The notes under the pieces are model-generated. The model was not told where the DNA came from and made no database searches. It worked only from the letters and a program-made list of their open reading frames with translations. Shown here piece by piece: positions 12,022 to 21,896 of a stretch of 64,000 nucleotides of DNA (its first letter is position 1; the number at the start of each line of letters is the position of its first letter). Origin of the DNA: Candidatus Defluviicoccus seviourii (GTDB lineage Bacteria; Pseudomonadota; Alphaproteobacteria; Rhodospirillales; Defluviicoccaceae); contig UXAT02000023.1 of assembly GCA_900609035.2 (NCBI GenBank), forward strand, positions 124,001-188,000, written 5' to 3'. The translations under genes and the position numbers were made by a program.

Positions 12022-13409
12022 CGCTGCAACTCTCCAACCAAGGTTCGGAAAACGTCACCGCGGTGCTCAAAGCTGCGGAACTGATCGAAGGACGCGCACG
12101 CCGGCGACAACAGAACCACCGGCTGCGCTGCCCTTTCAGCGCGCCTGCGATCCGCCCATGCCGCACGCGCCGCCGCCGCGACCGCCTGCGCAAGCGCACC
12201 GCAGCGCTGCACCGGCACTTTGCCTGCGAGCGTGGCAGCAAAATCGGCCTCCGCCTCACCAATCAGGAAGGCTGCGCGCACCGGGGCCAAGCTCGGCTCG
12301 ATTCCCGCGAGTCCTCCTTCCTTCGGCCTGCCGCCGGCAATCCAGTAGATCGCGTCGTAACAGGCGAGCGCGCGGACCGCGGCATCGACGTTGGTCGCCT
12401 TGCTGTCGTTGACGAACAAGACGCCGTCAATCACGGCGATTCGCTCCTGCCGGTGGGCAAGGCCGGGAAACGATGCGATTGCCTCCGCTGCGGCCGAATG
12501 GGAAACGCCGAGCGCAAGGGCCGCCGCCAGCGCAGCCGCTGCATTCTGGGCATTGTGGACGCCGGGCAGCGCCTTTGCTGCCGCCAAGTCGAGGACAGCC
12601 TGGCGCCCGCCGCCGCGATCGTCATAGAGGGTGCCGTCAAGCGCATAGACGCCACCCGGCACGGCTGTCTGGCCGGAGATAAAGACAACCCGCCTCCGGC
12701 CCGAGGCCGCGATCGTGCGCCCGATTCGCCGGCAAGCGGCATCATCAGCGCCTACGATCGCTGTCGCCGATGGCCCGCCGTCGCGGAAAATGGCTGTCTT
12801 GGCGGCGATATAACCCTCCATCCCTCCGTGCCGGCCAAGGTGGTCCGGCGAGATGTTGAGAAGCAAGGCGGTATTAAACACTAAGTTTGGCGTTAGCTCC
12901 AACTGATATGATGACATCTCCAAAACATAGACAGATGTGGGATCCAGTGCGTCTAGCGCGAGAATGGGTGTTCCTAAATTGCCCCCAACGGCGCAGCGCC
13001 GGCCCGCCGCCTGCAGGATGTGGCCGATCAGGGCCGTCGTCGTCGACTTGCCGTTTGTCCCTGTAATTCCGACGCATTCAGCCCTGATCCTGGCGCGTGC
13101 CAGAAGCTCGCCGTCGCCGATGACCGGGCAGCCGGCCTGCCGCGCCCGCGCAACGACCGGATGCGGATGCGGGTGCGTGTGCGGAATTCCCGGGCTCAAG
13201 ACCAGCGCTGCGGCCGAAGCGAGGTCGGCCCCGGCGAGATCGAACAGCGGAATGCCGGCCGAATCGGCAGTCCCGCGGGCTGCCGCGCTGTCATCCCAGG
13301 CCCAGACCGACTTACCGGAAGCGATCAGCGCGCGGCAGGCGGCAAGGCCGCTGATGCCAAGACCCAGCACCGCATATGGTTTGTCCGGAAGGCCATGGAG
13401 TGGGATCAA
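12018..13409 (-). CDS. murD: UDP-N-acetylmuramoylalanine--D-glutamate ligase
   Basis: Adds D-glutamate to UDP-MurNAc-L-Ala using ATP. The 463-residue Mur ligase has the N-terminal nucleotide fold VLGLGISGLAACRAL, the ATP loop GTNGKSTTTALI near residue 117, the central segment LNISPDHLGRHGGM and the C-terminal motif FVNDSKATNVDAA with the catalytic lysine region, then the MurD-type glycine-rich IAGGRPKEGG. Twelve bases separate it from mraY; it overlaps ftsW by 4 bp. Confidence 0.97.
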   Translation of the reverse strand: MIPLHGLPDKPYAVLGLGISGLAACRALIASGKSVWAWDDSAAARGTADSAGIPLFDLAGADLASAAALVLSPGIPHTHPHPHPVVARARQAGCPVIGDGELLARARIRAECVGITGTNGKSTTTALIGHILQAAGRRCAVGGNLGTPILALDALDPTSVYVLEMSSYQLELTPNLVFNTALLLNISPDHLGRHGGMEGYIAAKTAIFRDGGPSATAIVGADDAACRRIGRTIAASGRRRVVFISGQTAVPGGVYALDGTLYDDRGGGRQAVLDLAAAKALPGVHNAQNAAAALAAALALGVSHSAAAEAIASFPGLAHRQERIAVIDGVLFVNDSKATNVDAAVRALACYDAIYWIAGGRPKEGGLAGIEPSLAPVRAAFLIGEAEADFAATLAGKVPVQRCGALAQAVAAAARAAWADRRRAERAAQPVVLLSPACASFDQFRSFEHRGDVFRTLVGELQR

Positions 13410-13421
13410 CCGAACGCCCTT

Positions 13422-14510
13422 TCATCGCAGCTTCAGGCTCGACAGGCCGATCAGGGCGAGAATCGAGGCGATGATCCAGAAGCGGATCACGATCGTCGAT
13501 TCGGCCCAGCCCAGCTTCTCGAAGTGATGGTGCAGCGGCGCCATGCGGAAGACCCGCTTGCCGGTGAGCTTGAACGAAATCACCTGGACGATCACCGAGA
13601 CCGCCTCCAATACGAACAGGCCGCCCACGATCGCCAGCACAACCTCGTGCTTGGTGATGACGCTGATCGCGCCAAGTGCGCCGCCCAGCGCCAGCGAGCC
13701 GGTGTCGCCCATGAACACCTTTGCCGGCGGGGCGTTGAACCACAAGAAGCCGAGCCCGCTGCCAACCAGCGCGCCGCAAAAGACGGCGAGTTCGCCGGAG
13801 CCGGGCACGTAGCGGATCTGCAGGTATGAGGCGAAGACTGAATTGCCGACCAGGTAGGCGATCAGCGCGAACACGCCGGCGACGATCATCACCGGCACGA
13901 TGGCGAGACCGTCGAGGCCATCGGTGAGGTTGACCGCGTTCGAGGCGCCGACGATGACGAGAATGACGAACGGAATGAAGAAGAAGCCGAGATCGACCAG
14001 CACCAGCTTCAGGAACGGGAACACCAGCATGTTCTGCAGTGCCGCCGGCGAAAGCGCCGTCACCCACAGGGCGGCGCTGCCGGCGATGATGATCTGCAAG
14101 ATCAGCTTGGCCCGGCCGGGGAGACCGCCGCTGGAGCGGCGCACGACCTTGCGGTAGTCGTCGAGGAAACCGATGGCGCCGAAGCTCACGGTGACGAACA
14201 GCGCCACCCAGATGAAGCCGTTGCGCAGATCCGCCCACAACAGCGTTGAGAGCGTCATCGCCATCAAGATGAGGAAGCCGCCCATCGTCGGCGTGCCGCG
14301 CTTGGTCAGGAGATGACTTTCCGGACCATCGTCGCGAATCGGCTGCCCGCCTCGCTGCCGGCTCCGCAGCAACCGGATCAGCCCCGGTCCGGCGAGGAAA
14401 CTCAGCACGAGAGCGGTCATGACCGCGCCGCCGGAACGGAACGTGAGGTAGCGGAAGACGTTGAACGCAGCGAACTGGTCCGCGAGCGGAACGAGAAGAT
14501 GAAACAACAT
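13422..14510 (-). CDS. mraY: Phospho-MurNAc-pentapeptide transferase
   Basis: The membrane enzyme that moves phospho-MurNAc-pentapeptide onto undecaprenyl phosphate to make lipid I. The chosen ATG at 14510 gives 362 residues, starting [25 protein letters not shown] as in the family; longer readings run back into murF. It has about ten membrane segments, the aspartate pair FLDDYRKV, the [10 protein letters not shown] loop and the histidine motif HHHFEKLGW near the end. It begins 2 bp after the murF stop. Confidence 0.97.
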   Translation of the reverse strand: MLFHLLVPLADQFAAFNVFRYLTFRSGGAVMTALVLSFLAGPGLIRLLRSRQRGGQPIRDDGPESHLLTKRGTPTMGGFLILMAMTLSTLLWADLRNGFIWVALFVTVSFGAIGFLDDYRKVVRRSSGGLPGRAKLILQIIIAGSAALWVTALSPAALQNMLVFPFLKLVLVDLGFFFIPFVILVIVGASNAVNLTDGLDGLAIVPVMIVAGVFALIAYLVGNSVFASYLQIRYVPGSGELAVFCGALVGSGLGFLWFNAPPAKVFMGDTGSLALGGALGAISVITKHEVVLAIVGGLFVLEAVSVIVQVISFKLTGKRVFRMAPLHHHFEKLGWAESTIVIRFWIIASILALIGLSSLKLR

Positions 14511-14512
14511 TG

Positions 14513-15982
14513 TCAGACCTCGCTCCTGTCGCGCTTGCTGCCGTGCTCGCCGACCTCGCCGCCCCCGCTGCCGCAGCCGCGCAAGGCCTTGACGACAGCG
14601 CCCATGCGACTGCCGGCGGATCCCTTGACCAACACCACGTCGCCCGGCTTGACGGCTGCGCAAACCAAGGGCGAAAGCGCTTCTGAATCAGGCGCATGAG
14701 CGCCGCAGCGGCCCGCGGGCAGCGCCGCAACCAGGTGCTCCATCGCGACGCCGCAGGCGAATACAAGGTCGGCGTGGTTTTCGAGGAGGGGATCGGCGAG
14801 CGCGGCGTGCAGGTGGCCGCTCTCCTCGCCCAGCTCCAGCATGTCGCCCAAAACGGCGATACGACGGCCGCCCGCTTCCGGCACTGTCCGCCCGAGCACG
14901 TCGAATGCTGCGGCCATCGAAGCCGGACTGGCGTTGTAGCTGTCGTCGATGACGATCAGGCGCCCGTCCGGCCGATCGAGCTCGATACGCCCACCACGAC
15001 CGGTAACGGGAGCCGCCGAGGCGAGGGCCCGGGCAGCGGCGTCCACATCCGCGCCTGCGGCTTTGACGGCGGCCAGCACGCACAGGCTATTGTCGATCCA
15101 GTGGCGGCCGGCCAGGTTGATGCGATAGGCGACGTCCCTGCCCGCGACGCTGGCCCTAACCGTGCTGCCGGCCGCATCCGTCTCCGCCGACACCAGGTGA
15201 ACCTCGGCCGAAGCGTTGCGCCCAAAAGAGAGAACCTCCAGCCGCCGTTCACGCGCCGCCGCCGCGAGGCGATCGTAGAAGGGTGTGTCGTGGTTGAGCA
15301 CGGCAACGCCACCGGCCTCAACGCCACCGGCCTCGACACCGGCAAAAATCTCTGCCTTGGCATCGGCAATCGCGGCCAGCGACGGGAAATTGCCGCGGTG
15401 GGCGGGCGCGATTGCCGTGATCACGGCAACGTGCGGGCGCGCCAACAGCGACAGCGGCTCAATCTCGCCGGCATGGTTCATACCCATTTCCAGGACGGCG
15501 AAGGCGGACGAGCGCGGCAGCCGGGCGAGGCTCAGCGGCAGGCCCCAGTGATTGTTGAGGTTGCCGGCGCTGGCCGACGTCGCCCCCTGCTCCGCCAGCA
15601 CGTGCCGCAGCGCCTCCTTGACACCGGTCTTGCCGACACTGCCGGTGACCGCGATCACGCGTGCGCAGGTGCGTTCCCGTGCCGCACGCGCAAGAGCGTG
15701 CAGGCCATCAAGCGTATCTGCGACCACGACGAGGCACGCTTCATCGGCAAGGCCATCCGGCACCCGCTCGATGAGCGCCGCCGCGGCACCTTGCGCCAAC
15801 GCCCGGCCGGCGTAATCGGCGCCATCGAAGTTCGGTCCGCGCAGGGCAACGAACAGATCACCGGCGACGAGGGTCCGGGTATCGATCGAAACCCCGGTCG
15901 CCTGCCAAGCGGCTCCCTGTGCCCGGCCGCCGGTCGCCGCCAGCACTTCGGCTGCCGTCCACAACGCTGGTGCCGCGCTCAT
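14513..15982 (-). CDS. murF: UDP-MurNAc-tripeptide--D-Ala-D-Ala ligase
   Basis: Adds the D-Ala-D-Ala dipeptide made by Ddl, completing the pentapeptide. The 489-residue protein carries the N-terminal domain with [16 protein letters not shown], the ATP loop [12 protein letters not shown] near residue 116, the central motif [15 protein letters not shown] and the C-terminal [14 protein letters not shown] five-residue in-frame duplication (VEAGG twice) lies in the central domain around 15305-15335, between two conserved segments. It overlaps murE by 4 bp. Confidence 0.96.
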   Translation of the reverse strand: MSAAPALWTAAEVLAATGGRAQGAAWQATGVSIDTRTLVAGDLFVALRGPNFDGADYAGRALAQGAAAALIERVPDGLADEACLVVVADTLDGLHALARAARERTCARVIAVTGSVGKTGVKEALRHVLAEQGATSASAGNLNNHWGLPLSLARLPRSSAFAVLEMGMNHAGEIEPLSLLARPHVAVITAIAPAHRGNFPSLAAIADAKAEIFAGVEAGGVEAGGVAVLNHDTPFYDRLAAAARERRLEVLSFGRNASAEVHLVSAETDAAGSTVRASVAGRDVAYRINLAGRHWIDNSLCVLAAVKAAGADVDAAARALASAAPVTGRGGRIELDRPDGRLIVIDDSYNASPASMAAAFDVLGRTVPEAGGRRIAVLGDMLELGEESGHLHAALADPLLENHADLVFACGVAMEHLVAALPAGRCGAHAPDSEALSPLVCAAVKPGDVVLVKGSAGSRMGAVVKALRGCGSGGGEVGEHGSKRDRSEV

Positions 15983-17466
15983 GCCGCCACCTCGCTCAAG
16001 GCTGCGGCAGCGACGACGCGATCGTCAAACGGCAGCACACGGCCACCCACAATCTGGCCGGTCTCGTGCCCCTTGCCGGCGATCAGCAGCACATCGCCCG
16101 CCGTAAGAGCGCGCACGGCAACGGCAATCGCCTCGGCACGATCGGCAATTTCGTTCGCATCGGGGCAGGCAGCGAGAATTTGCGCGCGGATTGCGTCCGG
16201 CCGCTCCGAGCGCGGATTGTCATCGGTGACGAACACCCGGTCCGCAAGGCGCGCCGCCACCGCGCCCATTTGCGGCCGCTTGCCGGCATCGCGATCGCCG
16301 CCGCATCCGAAGACGACCATCAACCGGCCGCGCGCGTGCGGGCGCAGGGCACTCAAAGCGGCGGCCAGCGCATCCGGCGTGTGGGCGTAATCGACAAACA
16401 CCGGGGCAGCCCCGCCCAGCCCCGCACCGATCCGCTCCAGCCGGCCCGGGACCGGCCGCAGAGTTTCGAGCGCGGCGAGCGCCGTCTCCGGTACAGCACC
16501 GGTGGCGCAGGCAAGGCCCGCGGCACAGAGCGCGTTCATTGCCTGGAAGTCGCCGATGAGCGGCAGCGTGAGCGCATGAATCGCCGTGCCGTTGATGACG
16601 ACCGTCAGCGCCTGGCCAGCCTCGCTGTCCGTGCGTGACACCAGCCGCAGCGCGTCGCCCGCACGGCCGTAGCTCACAACCTTGAGCCGTGGTGAGGCTG
16701 CCGCGATGACCCGCGCCGCATGGGGAGCATCGGCGTTGATGACGGCAGTGCCGCCGGCCATGACACATTCGCTGAAGAGGCGCAGCTTGGCGGCGAGGTA
16801 AGCGTCCTCACTCGCGTGATAGTCCAGATGATCGCGGCCGAGCGTGGTGAACGCCGCCGCCGCGATCCGCACGCCATCGAGGCGGTGTTGGTCCAAGCCA
16901 TGGCTTGAGGCTTCCAGCGCGGCGTGTTCGATTCCATCACCGGCAAGGCGCGCCAGGGTGCGGTGCAGCGCGACAGGATCGGGGGTGGTGAGACTGCCCG
17001 GCTCCGTCGCCGTCGGCGTGACCAGGCCGAGCGTGCCGAGCGCGGCTGCCGGATGGCCCAGCGCCTGCCAGATCTGGCGCAGGAACCAAACCACCGAGGT
17101 CTTGCCGTTGGTCCCGGTCACCGCGGCAATCCACTTCGGCTGGCGGCCAAAGAAGCGAGCCGTCATCAGCGCAAAACAGCGGCGCGGGTTGGCATCGACA
17201 ATCAGCGGCACCGGCGCGCCAGCAGCACCGAGAAGAGGAGCCTTTGGCGCGCCTTGCGAGGATACAAGCGCGGCAGCCGCGCCGCGCGTGAGCGCATCGG
17301 CGATGAAACCGCTGCCGTCCAACCGCGCGCCTGGCAGGGCGGCGAAGAGAAAACCCGGCCTAACCGTGCGCGAGTCAGATGTCAGACCGGTGATGATGAC
17401 CCCTGAAGCATCGTGGTCTCCGCATAATGTTCCTGTCCCTGCGTCCAGAAGGTCAGTTAGCCGCAA
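15979..17466 (-). CDS. murE: UDP-MurNAc-L-Ala-D-Glu--meso-DAP ligase
   Basis: Adds the third amino acid to the stem peptide. The 495-residue protein has the N-terminal GLTSDSRTVRPGFLFAALPG, the ATP loop GTNGKTSVVWFL near residue 114 and, close to the C-terminus, the specificity motif DNPRSE, which in this family signals meso-diaminopimelate as substrate. That agrees with a Gram-negative wall. It overlaps the end of ftsI by 14 bp and murF by 4 bp. Confidence 0.97.
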   Translation of the reverse strand: MRLTDLLDAGTGTLCGDHDASGVIITGLTSDSRTVRPGFLFAALPGARLDGSGFIADALTRGAAAALVSSQGAPKAPLLGAAGAPVPLIVDANPRRCFALMTARFFGRQPKWIAAVTGTNGKTSVVWFLRQIWQALGHPAAALGTLGLVTPTATEPGSLTTPDPVALHRTLARLAGDGIEHAALEASSHGLDQHRLDGVRIAAAAFTTLGRDHLDYHASEDAYLAAKLRLFSECVMAGGTAVINADAPHAARVIAAASPRLKVVSYGRAGDALRLVSRTDSEAGQALTVVINGTAIHALTLPLIGDFQAMNALCAAGLACATGAVPETALAALETLRPVPGRLERIGAGLGGAAPVFVDYAHTPDALAAALSALRPHARGRLMVVFGCGGDRDAGKRPQMGAVAARLADRVFVTDDNPRSERPDAIRAQILAACPDANEIADRAEAIAVAVRALTAGDVLLIAGKGHETGQIVGGRVLPFDDRVVAAAALSEVAA

Positions 17467-19252
17467 GCTGTCTGCCTTTGCTGCTGGCGATCGCTTCCCG
17501 GATCGCTTGCATCATCTGTTCCTTATGCGATGGCGCATTCTTGGCCGGCGATGTCTTGGCTTCCCTGATCTCTTCAGCCGGCGCAATCCCGAGCACGGGC
17601 GCGATCCGCGCGATGATGCGGCCCACCAGCGGCGCGGAAACCCAGCCGCCGGTCGCGTAGTTGAAGGTTTTGCGGGTGCCCTTCGGCTCGTCGACCATCG
17701 CGAAGACGACGTAGCGCGGCGCTTCCATCGGAAACGCGCCGATGAACGAGGCGACCCGCTGATCGCGGCGGTACTGCCCCTTGATCAGCTTTTCGGCGGT
17801 GCCGGTCTTGCCGCCGACATTGTAGCCAGGGACATCCGCCTTCATACCGGTACCAAAGCGGACGACAAGGCGCAGCATCGCCCGCATCTGCTTCGATGTC
17901 CGCGGCGAAACCACCCGCACGCCGGGTGCGAGCACAGAGTCATCGGCGCACAGGAGCGAAGCCGGACGGTAAACGCCGCCATTGACGACGGACGCCGTGG
18001 CGGCAACCATCTGCAACGGCGTCACCGCGATGCCATGGCCGAAGCCCACCGTCATCGTGTTCACATCGCGCCAGGGGTTGGGCACCAGCGGCTTGCCGAC
18101 CTCCTGCACCGGAAGATCGATCGAAGAGGTGTTCAGCATCCCAAAATGCTGCAGGTACTGCCGCTGGCGGGCGCTGCCGATGTCGATCGCCATCAGGGCG
18201 GCGCCGATGTTGGACGAATGGATCAGGATCTCGGGCACAGAGAGCCAGCGGTTCTTGGCATGGTAGTCGGAGATCGTGTGGTGCCCGATACGTAACGGCC
18301 TCGACGCGTCGTAACCGCTCTCGAGTGTCGTTACGCCTGAATCGAGCGCCATTGCCAGCGTCAAGAGCTTGAACACCGACCCCATCTCGTAGACCCCCTG
18401 GCTAACGCGATTGAAGCGTGCCTGGTCTTCCGGATTGACCGGTGCGTTGGGATCAAAGTCGGGAAGCGAGACCATGGCGAGGAGTTCGCCGGTGGCTACG
18501 TCCAGGACCACGCCGGCGCCACCAATAGCGCGATGCTCCCGCACCACCGCCATCAACTCATCGCGCACGGTCTGCTGGATGCGCATGTCGAGCGACAAAC
18601 GAACCGTTTCGCCGTTTGCCAACACGGCATCGAAACTGCGTTCGATGCCGGCGACCCCGAACTCGTCGATGTCGGCGCGGCCGAGCACGTGCGCCGAACT
18701 GCGCCCTTGCGGATAGACGCGCCGGTATTCGGTGCGGAAGCCGAGGCCTGGAATGCCTAGCCGGTTGACGGCATTCTGCTCCGACGGATTGAGATTTCGC
18801 CGCAACCAGACGAAACGGCTGTCGTGCGTGAGCATGGAGTGCAGCCAGTTCCGATCCAGCGACGGAAAGACCTGCGCCAGCGCCGCCGCCGCTGCCCGCG
18901 GATCGATGACTTCCTTCGGATCGGCGAACAGCGATGCGGTGGGCAGGCTGGTTGCCAGCAGAACGCCGTTGCGATCGACGATGTCGCCGCGACCGACGGT
19001 TCCGGTCGCCACCGCTGCTGTCGGTCCGTCAGCCGAACCGCCACCGAAAGCGCCGAGATCGACCAACCGGCCGGCACAGATAAGAAAGGCAACAACAAAT
19101 ACCAGCCCGGCAGCCAGCAGGCGGTCGCGCGCCGTCTCCAGCGCCCGCAACCGCAGCCCCTCGGCATCGCCAGCGGCCACGGCCGAAGCCGACACCGAAG
19201 CCGGCTGGCGGCTCTCACCGGCAGCCGGCGCACTCACCTTGCCGCCGTTCAT
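17453..19252 (-). CDS. ftsI: Septal transpeptidase FtsI (PBP3)
   Basis: The class B penicillin-binding protein that cross-links septal peptidoglycan together with FtsW. The 599-residue protein has a cytoplasmic tail of about 45 residues, one membrane anchor (RLLAAGLVFVVAFLICAG), the pedestal domain, and a transpeptidase domain with the active-site SxxK in GSVFKLLT, the SxN motif in HSSNIGAAL and KTG in GGKTGTAEK. Length is normal. It overlaps ftsL by 4 bp. Confidence 0.97.
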   Translation of the reverse strand: MNGGKVSAPAAGESRQPASVSASAVAAGDAEGLRLRALETARDRLLAAGLVFVVAFLICAGRLVDLGAFGGGSADGPTAAVATGTVGRGDIVDRNGVLLATSLPTASLFADPKEVIDPRAAAAALAQVFPSLDRNWLHSMLTHDSRFVWLRRNLNPSEQNAVNRLGIPGLGFRTEYRRVYPQGRSSAHVLGRADIDEFGVAGIERSFDAVLANGETVRLSLDMRIQQTVRDELMAVVREHRAIGGAGVVLDVATGELLAMVSLPDFDPNAPVNPEDQARFNRVSQGVYEMGSVFKLLTLAMALDSGVTTLESGYDASRPLRIGHHTISDYHAKNRWLSVPEILIHSSNIGAALMAIDIGSARQRQYLQHFGMLNTSSIDLPVQEVGKPLVPNPWRDVNTMTVGFGHGIAVTPLQMVAATASVVNGGVYRPASLLCADDSVLAPGVRVVSPRTSKQMRAMLRLVVRFGTGMKADVPGYNVGGKTGTAEKLIKGQYRRDQRVASFIGAFPMEAPRYVVFAMVDEPKGTRKTFNYATGGWVSAPLVGRIIARIAPVLGIAPAEEIREAKTSPAKNAPSHKEQMMQAIREAIASSKGRQLAAN

Positions 19253-19620
19253 CGCCGTGCTCCCATCGCCAGGGATCGCTGCTTGACCGGCGCCGTGCCA
19301 ACGACCGGGTCGGCGTGCTGGTCGAAGCGGGGATCATCGAGACCGGCGAAGGTCGCGAGTCGAGCCGGCTCGATCGGCACCAGCCCCAAGTACTGCGTTG
19401 CCAGCCCGCGCAGTCGATCCGGTTCGGTCCGGTAGCTGAACTCAGCCTTCAAGATCTGGATCGTCTGCTTTTCCTGCACGATCCGATCGTTGAGATGCGC
19501 CAGCTCTTCTTCGTAAGCCTGGACCTGGTACTTGATCGCCATCAGCACGACGGCAAGCGCCACCGTCAATAAGCCGCAGAGGACCGCCGCCTGCCGCATC
19601 AGGTTCGACCAGGCGCTCAT
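19249..19620 (-). CDS. ftsL: Cell division protein FtsL
   Basis: A small bitopic divisome protein. The 123 residues comprise a short N-terminal tail, one membrane segment near residues 10-28 ([19 protein letters not shown]) and a coiled-coil stretch ([29 protein letters not shown], heptad-like) that would pair with an FtsB-type partner. The segment ending [13 protein letters not shown] is usual in alphaproteobacterial FtsL. Sequence conservation in this family is weak, so position between rsmH and ftsI is an important part of the call. Overlaps both by 4 bp. Confidence 0.9.
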   Translation of the reverse strand: MSAWSNLMRQAAVLCGLLTVALAVVLMAIKYQVQAYEEELAHLNDRIVQEKQTIQILKAEFSYRTEPDRLRGLATQYLGLVPIEPARLATFAGLDDPRFDQHADPVVGTAPVKQRSLAMGARR

Positions 19621-20597
19621 GCCGCTCTCCTTTCCACTGACCGCCCGGATCCGGGCGAGGCTTCGGTGCGTTCTGCCGCGCGGACCCGCGCCGAGCGCGC
19701 CCGCGGATTGCTTGCGATTTCTGCCGCCGCCGGCCGCAGTGCGCGTCGCGTCAACAGCCGGAAGGTGGGCGCGGGGGTGGCGCCTTCTACGATCGGCTGG
19801 TGCCGCGATGGCCGCGGCTCAAGCCCACAGCATGCCCTGAGGAAGGCCTTGACCCGCCGGTCCTCCAGGGAATGGAAGGACACAACGACGAGCCGCCCCC
19901 CCGGCGCGAGCAGGTGCTCGGTCGCGTCCAAGCCGCGGTCGAGCTCGCCCAACTCGTCATTGACGACAATGCGCAGGGCCTGGAACGTTCGCGTCGCCGG
20001 ATCGATGCCCTGATCGCCGCGCGGCAAGACGGCGCGGACGATCGAGGCGAGCTGACCGGTGCCGACGATCGGCCGCTCGGCGCGCGCCTTGATGATCGCA
20101 GCCGCAATGCGCCGCGCCGCCCGCTCTTCCCCGTAGGTCGCAAGGATGTGGGCAAGCTCGCTCTCGCCCACACTGTTAACGACATCGGCCGCCGTTGGCT
20201 GCGCGCCGCGGTCCATGCGCATGTCGAGCGGACCATCGCCCTGAAACGAAAAGCCGCGCGCGGGATCATCGAGCTGGGCCGACGAGACGCCGAGATCGAG
20301 GGCAATGCCGTCAACACGATCGACGCTTGCCTCGGCCAGCAATGCCGCCATGTCACCAAAGCAGCCATGCAGGAGTGTCAACCGATCGCCGGCCTGCTGC
20401 TTGAGGTCCTGGGCGCGAGCCAGCGCGTCCCGATCACGATCGATCGCCACCACGCGACATGGCGCAGCATTCAAGATGGCTCGCGTATAGCCGCCACCGC
20501 CGAAGGTTGCATCGACATAGAGCGCACCGTCGCGGGGGCTCAGGAGCTGTACCACCTCCGCCAACATGACCGGCACATGATCGAGCGTGTCAGCCAT
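19617..20597 (-). CDS. rsmH: 16S rRNA (cytosine(1402)-N(4))-methyltransferase
   Basis: Methylates C1402 in the decoding centre of 16S rRNA using S-adenosylmethionine. The 326-residue protein starts [15 protein letters not shown] and has the SAM-binding motif [15 protein letters not shown], then [21 protein letters not shown], and the closing [14 protein letters not shown] block. The C-terminal tail is rich in Arg and Ala. It begins at the mraZ stop with a 1-bp overlap (TGATG), the usual mraZ-rsmH coupling at the head of dcw. Confidence 0.97.
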   Translation of the reverse strand: MADTLDHVPVMLAEVVQLLSPRDGALYVDATFGGGGYTRAILNAAPCRVVAIDRDRDALARAQDLKQQAGDRLTLLHGCFGDMAALLAEASVDRVDGIALDLGVSSAQLDDPARGFSFQGDGPLDMRMDRGAQPTAADVVNSVGESELAHILATYGEERAARRIAAAIIKARAERPIVGTGQLASIVRAVLPRGDQGIDPATRTFQALRIVVNDELGELDRGLDATEHLLAPGGRLVVVSFHSLEDRRVKAFLRACCGLEPRPSRHQPIVEGATPAPTFRLLTRRALRPAAAEIASNPRARSARVRAAERTEASPGSGRSVERRAA

Positions 20598-21067
20598 CAG
20601 CGTTCGTGTCCTTGCGGCCGCAGCTTCAAGGTCGGCCCGCCGGCCTTGATGCGCTCAACCACCTCGCGGCGGCTCTCCTGATAGGTTCCCGGGTTCCAGA
20701 TCTGAAAGCGGCGGCCACGGCCGACGAACAGCGCCTCGCCATCGATGCCGGCGCAGGCAATCAGATCCGCCGGCAGGACGACGCGGCCCTCGGGATCGAA
20801 GGGAAGCTGATGCGCGCTCTCCAGGAGAACCATGGCAAGCTCGTCCTGATCGCGGGAGAACATGTTCAGGTCGTCCACGCTTTCGGCCACGCGGGTCATG
20901 TAGTCCTCGTCGCACGCCTCGACGGCTGCATCCTTGAAGAGCGGGTAAGCATAGACTCCAGCAAAGCCACCATTGGACGGCTGCAGGGCATCGCGGAAAG
21001 GCTTAGGCACAGACACCCTGCCCTTGCGATCGATCTTGTTGATGTAACGGCCGACCAATAACGGCAT
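20597..21067 (-). CDS. mraZ: Transcriptional regulator MraZ
   Basis: A SpoVT/AbrB-like ring-forming DNA-binding protein that represses its own operon in E. coli. The 156-residue protein has the two DxxxR repeats of the family: DRKGRVSVP near residue 14 and DPEGRVVLP near residue 93. GAGGG lies 6 bases before the ATG. It is the first gene of the dcw operon, and an array of TGG-headed 5-mers with 10-bp spacing sits about 100-155 bp upstream, so autoregulation is likely (inferred from E. coli MraZ). Confidence 0.96.
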   Translation of the reverse strand: MPLLVGRYINKIDRKGRVSVPKPFRDALQPSNGGFAGVYAYPLFKDAAVEACDEDYMTRVAESVDDLNMFSRDQDELAMVLLESAHQLPFDPEGRVVLPADLIACAGIDGEALFVGRGRRFQIWNPGTYQESRREVVERIKAGGPTLKLRPQGHER

Positions 21068-21159
21068 ATCTGCCCTCGGGGGAAGCCCGAATCACACAAC
21101 AGCTTGTATCGAGGGCCGCTCCGCCGCGATGCCAAGGCTGCATTCCGCCAACGTGCGTC

Positions 21160-21196
21160 TCTATAATGGGATAGCATGGGAAGTCATGGGCGTCAA
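21160..21196 (-). promoter_or_regulatory. Predicted promoter of the dcw operon
   Basis: On the minus strand a -35 TTGACG (21196-21191) is followed after 17 bases by TATCCC (21173-21168), with a start expected near 21161 and a leader of about 95 nt to mraZ. An alternative -10, TATAGA (21165-21160), pairs less well with ATGACT 16 bases upstream. Both readings lie inside the TGG repeat array, as expected for a repressor site. Confidence 0.55.
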
Positions 21197-21221
21197 TGGT
21201 TCATGATGGTGCGGTCTGGTT
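21167..21221 (+). promoter_or_regulatory. MraZ operator: six 10-bp-phased TGG boxes
   Basis: Read on the plus strand, 5-mers start at 21167, 21177, 21187, 21197, 21207 and 21217: TGGGA, TGGGA, TGGGC, TGGTT, TGGTG, TGGTT, each separated by exactly 5 bases. E. coli MraZ binds TGGGN repeats with 5-base spacers in front of its own gene, and the first three boxes match that rule exactly. The other three keep TGG and the phase but lose the fourth G. The array covers the predicted -35 and -10 of the dcw promoter. Confidence 0.8.
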
Positions 21222-21433
21222 TAACAAAGTCTTGACGGGCGTGCGAATCGCCCTCCATGGACAGCGATCAAGTCGACGGGAAGTCAGCGAAGGACAGTCG
21301 ACTTGGCTATTGCGCTGTTCGATTCGGCCTAATCGCGAATCGGTGCCGGACTCTCCCAGCGATCACAGACCAGGTGGTCCTATTTGTTCTTTGTATGTTC
21401 TTGTTCCGGGCGCAAGGCAAAGATCTCGGAGAG
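21222..21433. other. Spacer between dcw promoter and rnpB
   Basis: About 210 bp between the operator array and the 3' end of rnpB. I see no conserved gene. A TTGACG on the plus strand at 21232 has no convincing -10 partner. No stem with a T-tract follows rnpB, so its 3' end is probably made by processing or by a terminator I cannot recognise. Confidence 0.5.
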
Positions 21434-21436
21434 AAA

Positions 21437-21836
<400 letters not shown>

Positions 21837-21842
21837 CCTTGG

Positions 21843-21870
21843 AGTTTAGGCGCTTAGCGTTGGTCGTCAA
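21843..21870 (-). promoter_or_regulatory. Predicted rnpB promoter
   Basis: A minus-strand -35 TTGACG (21870-21865), 16-base spacer and -10 TAAACT (21848-21843) predict a start near 21836, which is where the P1 helix of rnpB begins. The agreement of two independent signals makes this credible. Confidence 0.7.
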
Positions 21871-21896
21871 GGCCGCCACCACGATCACTCCGCCCA

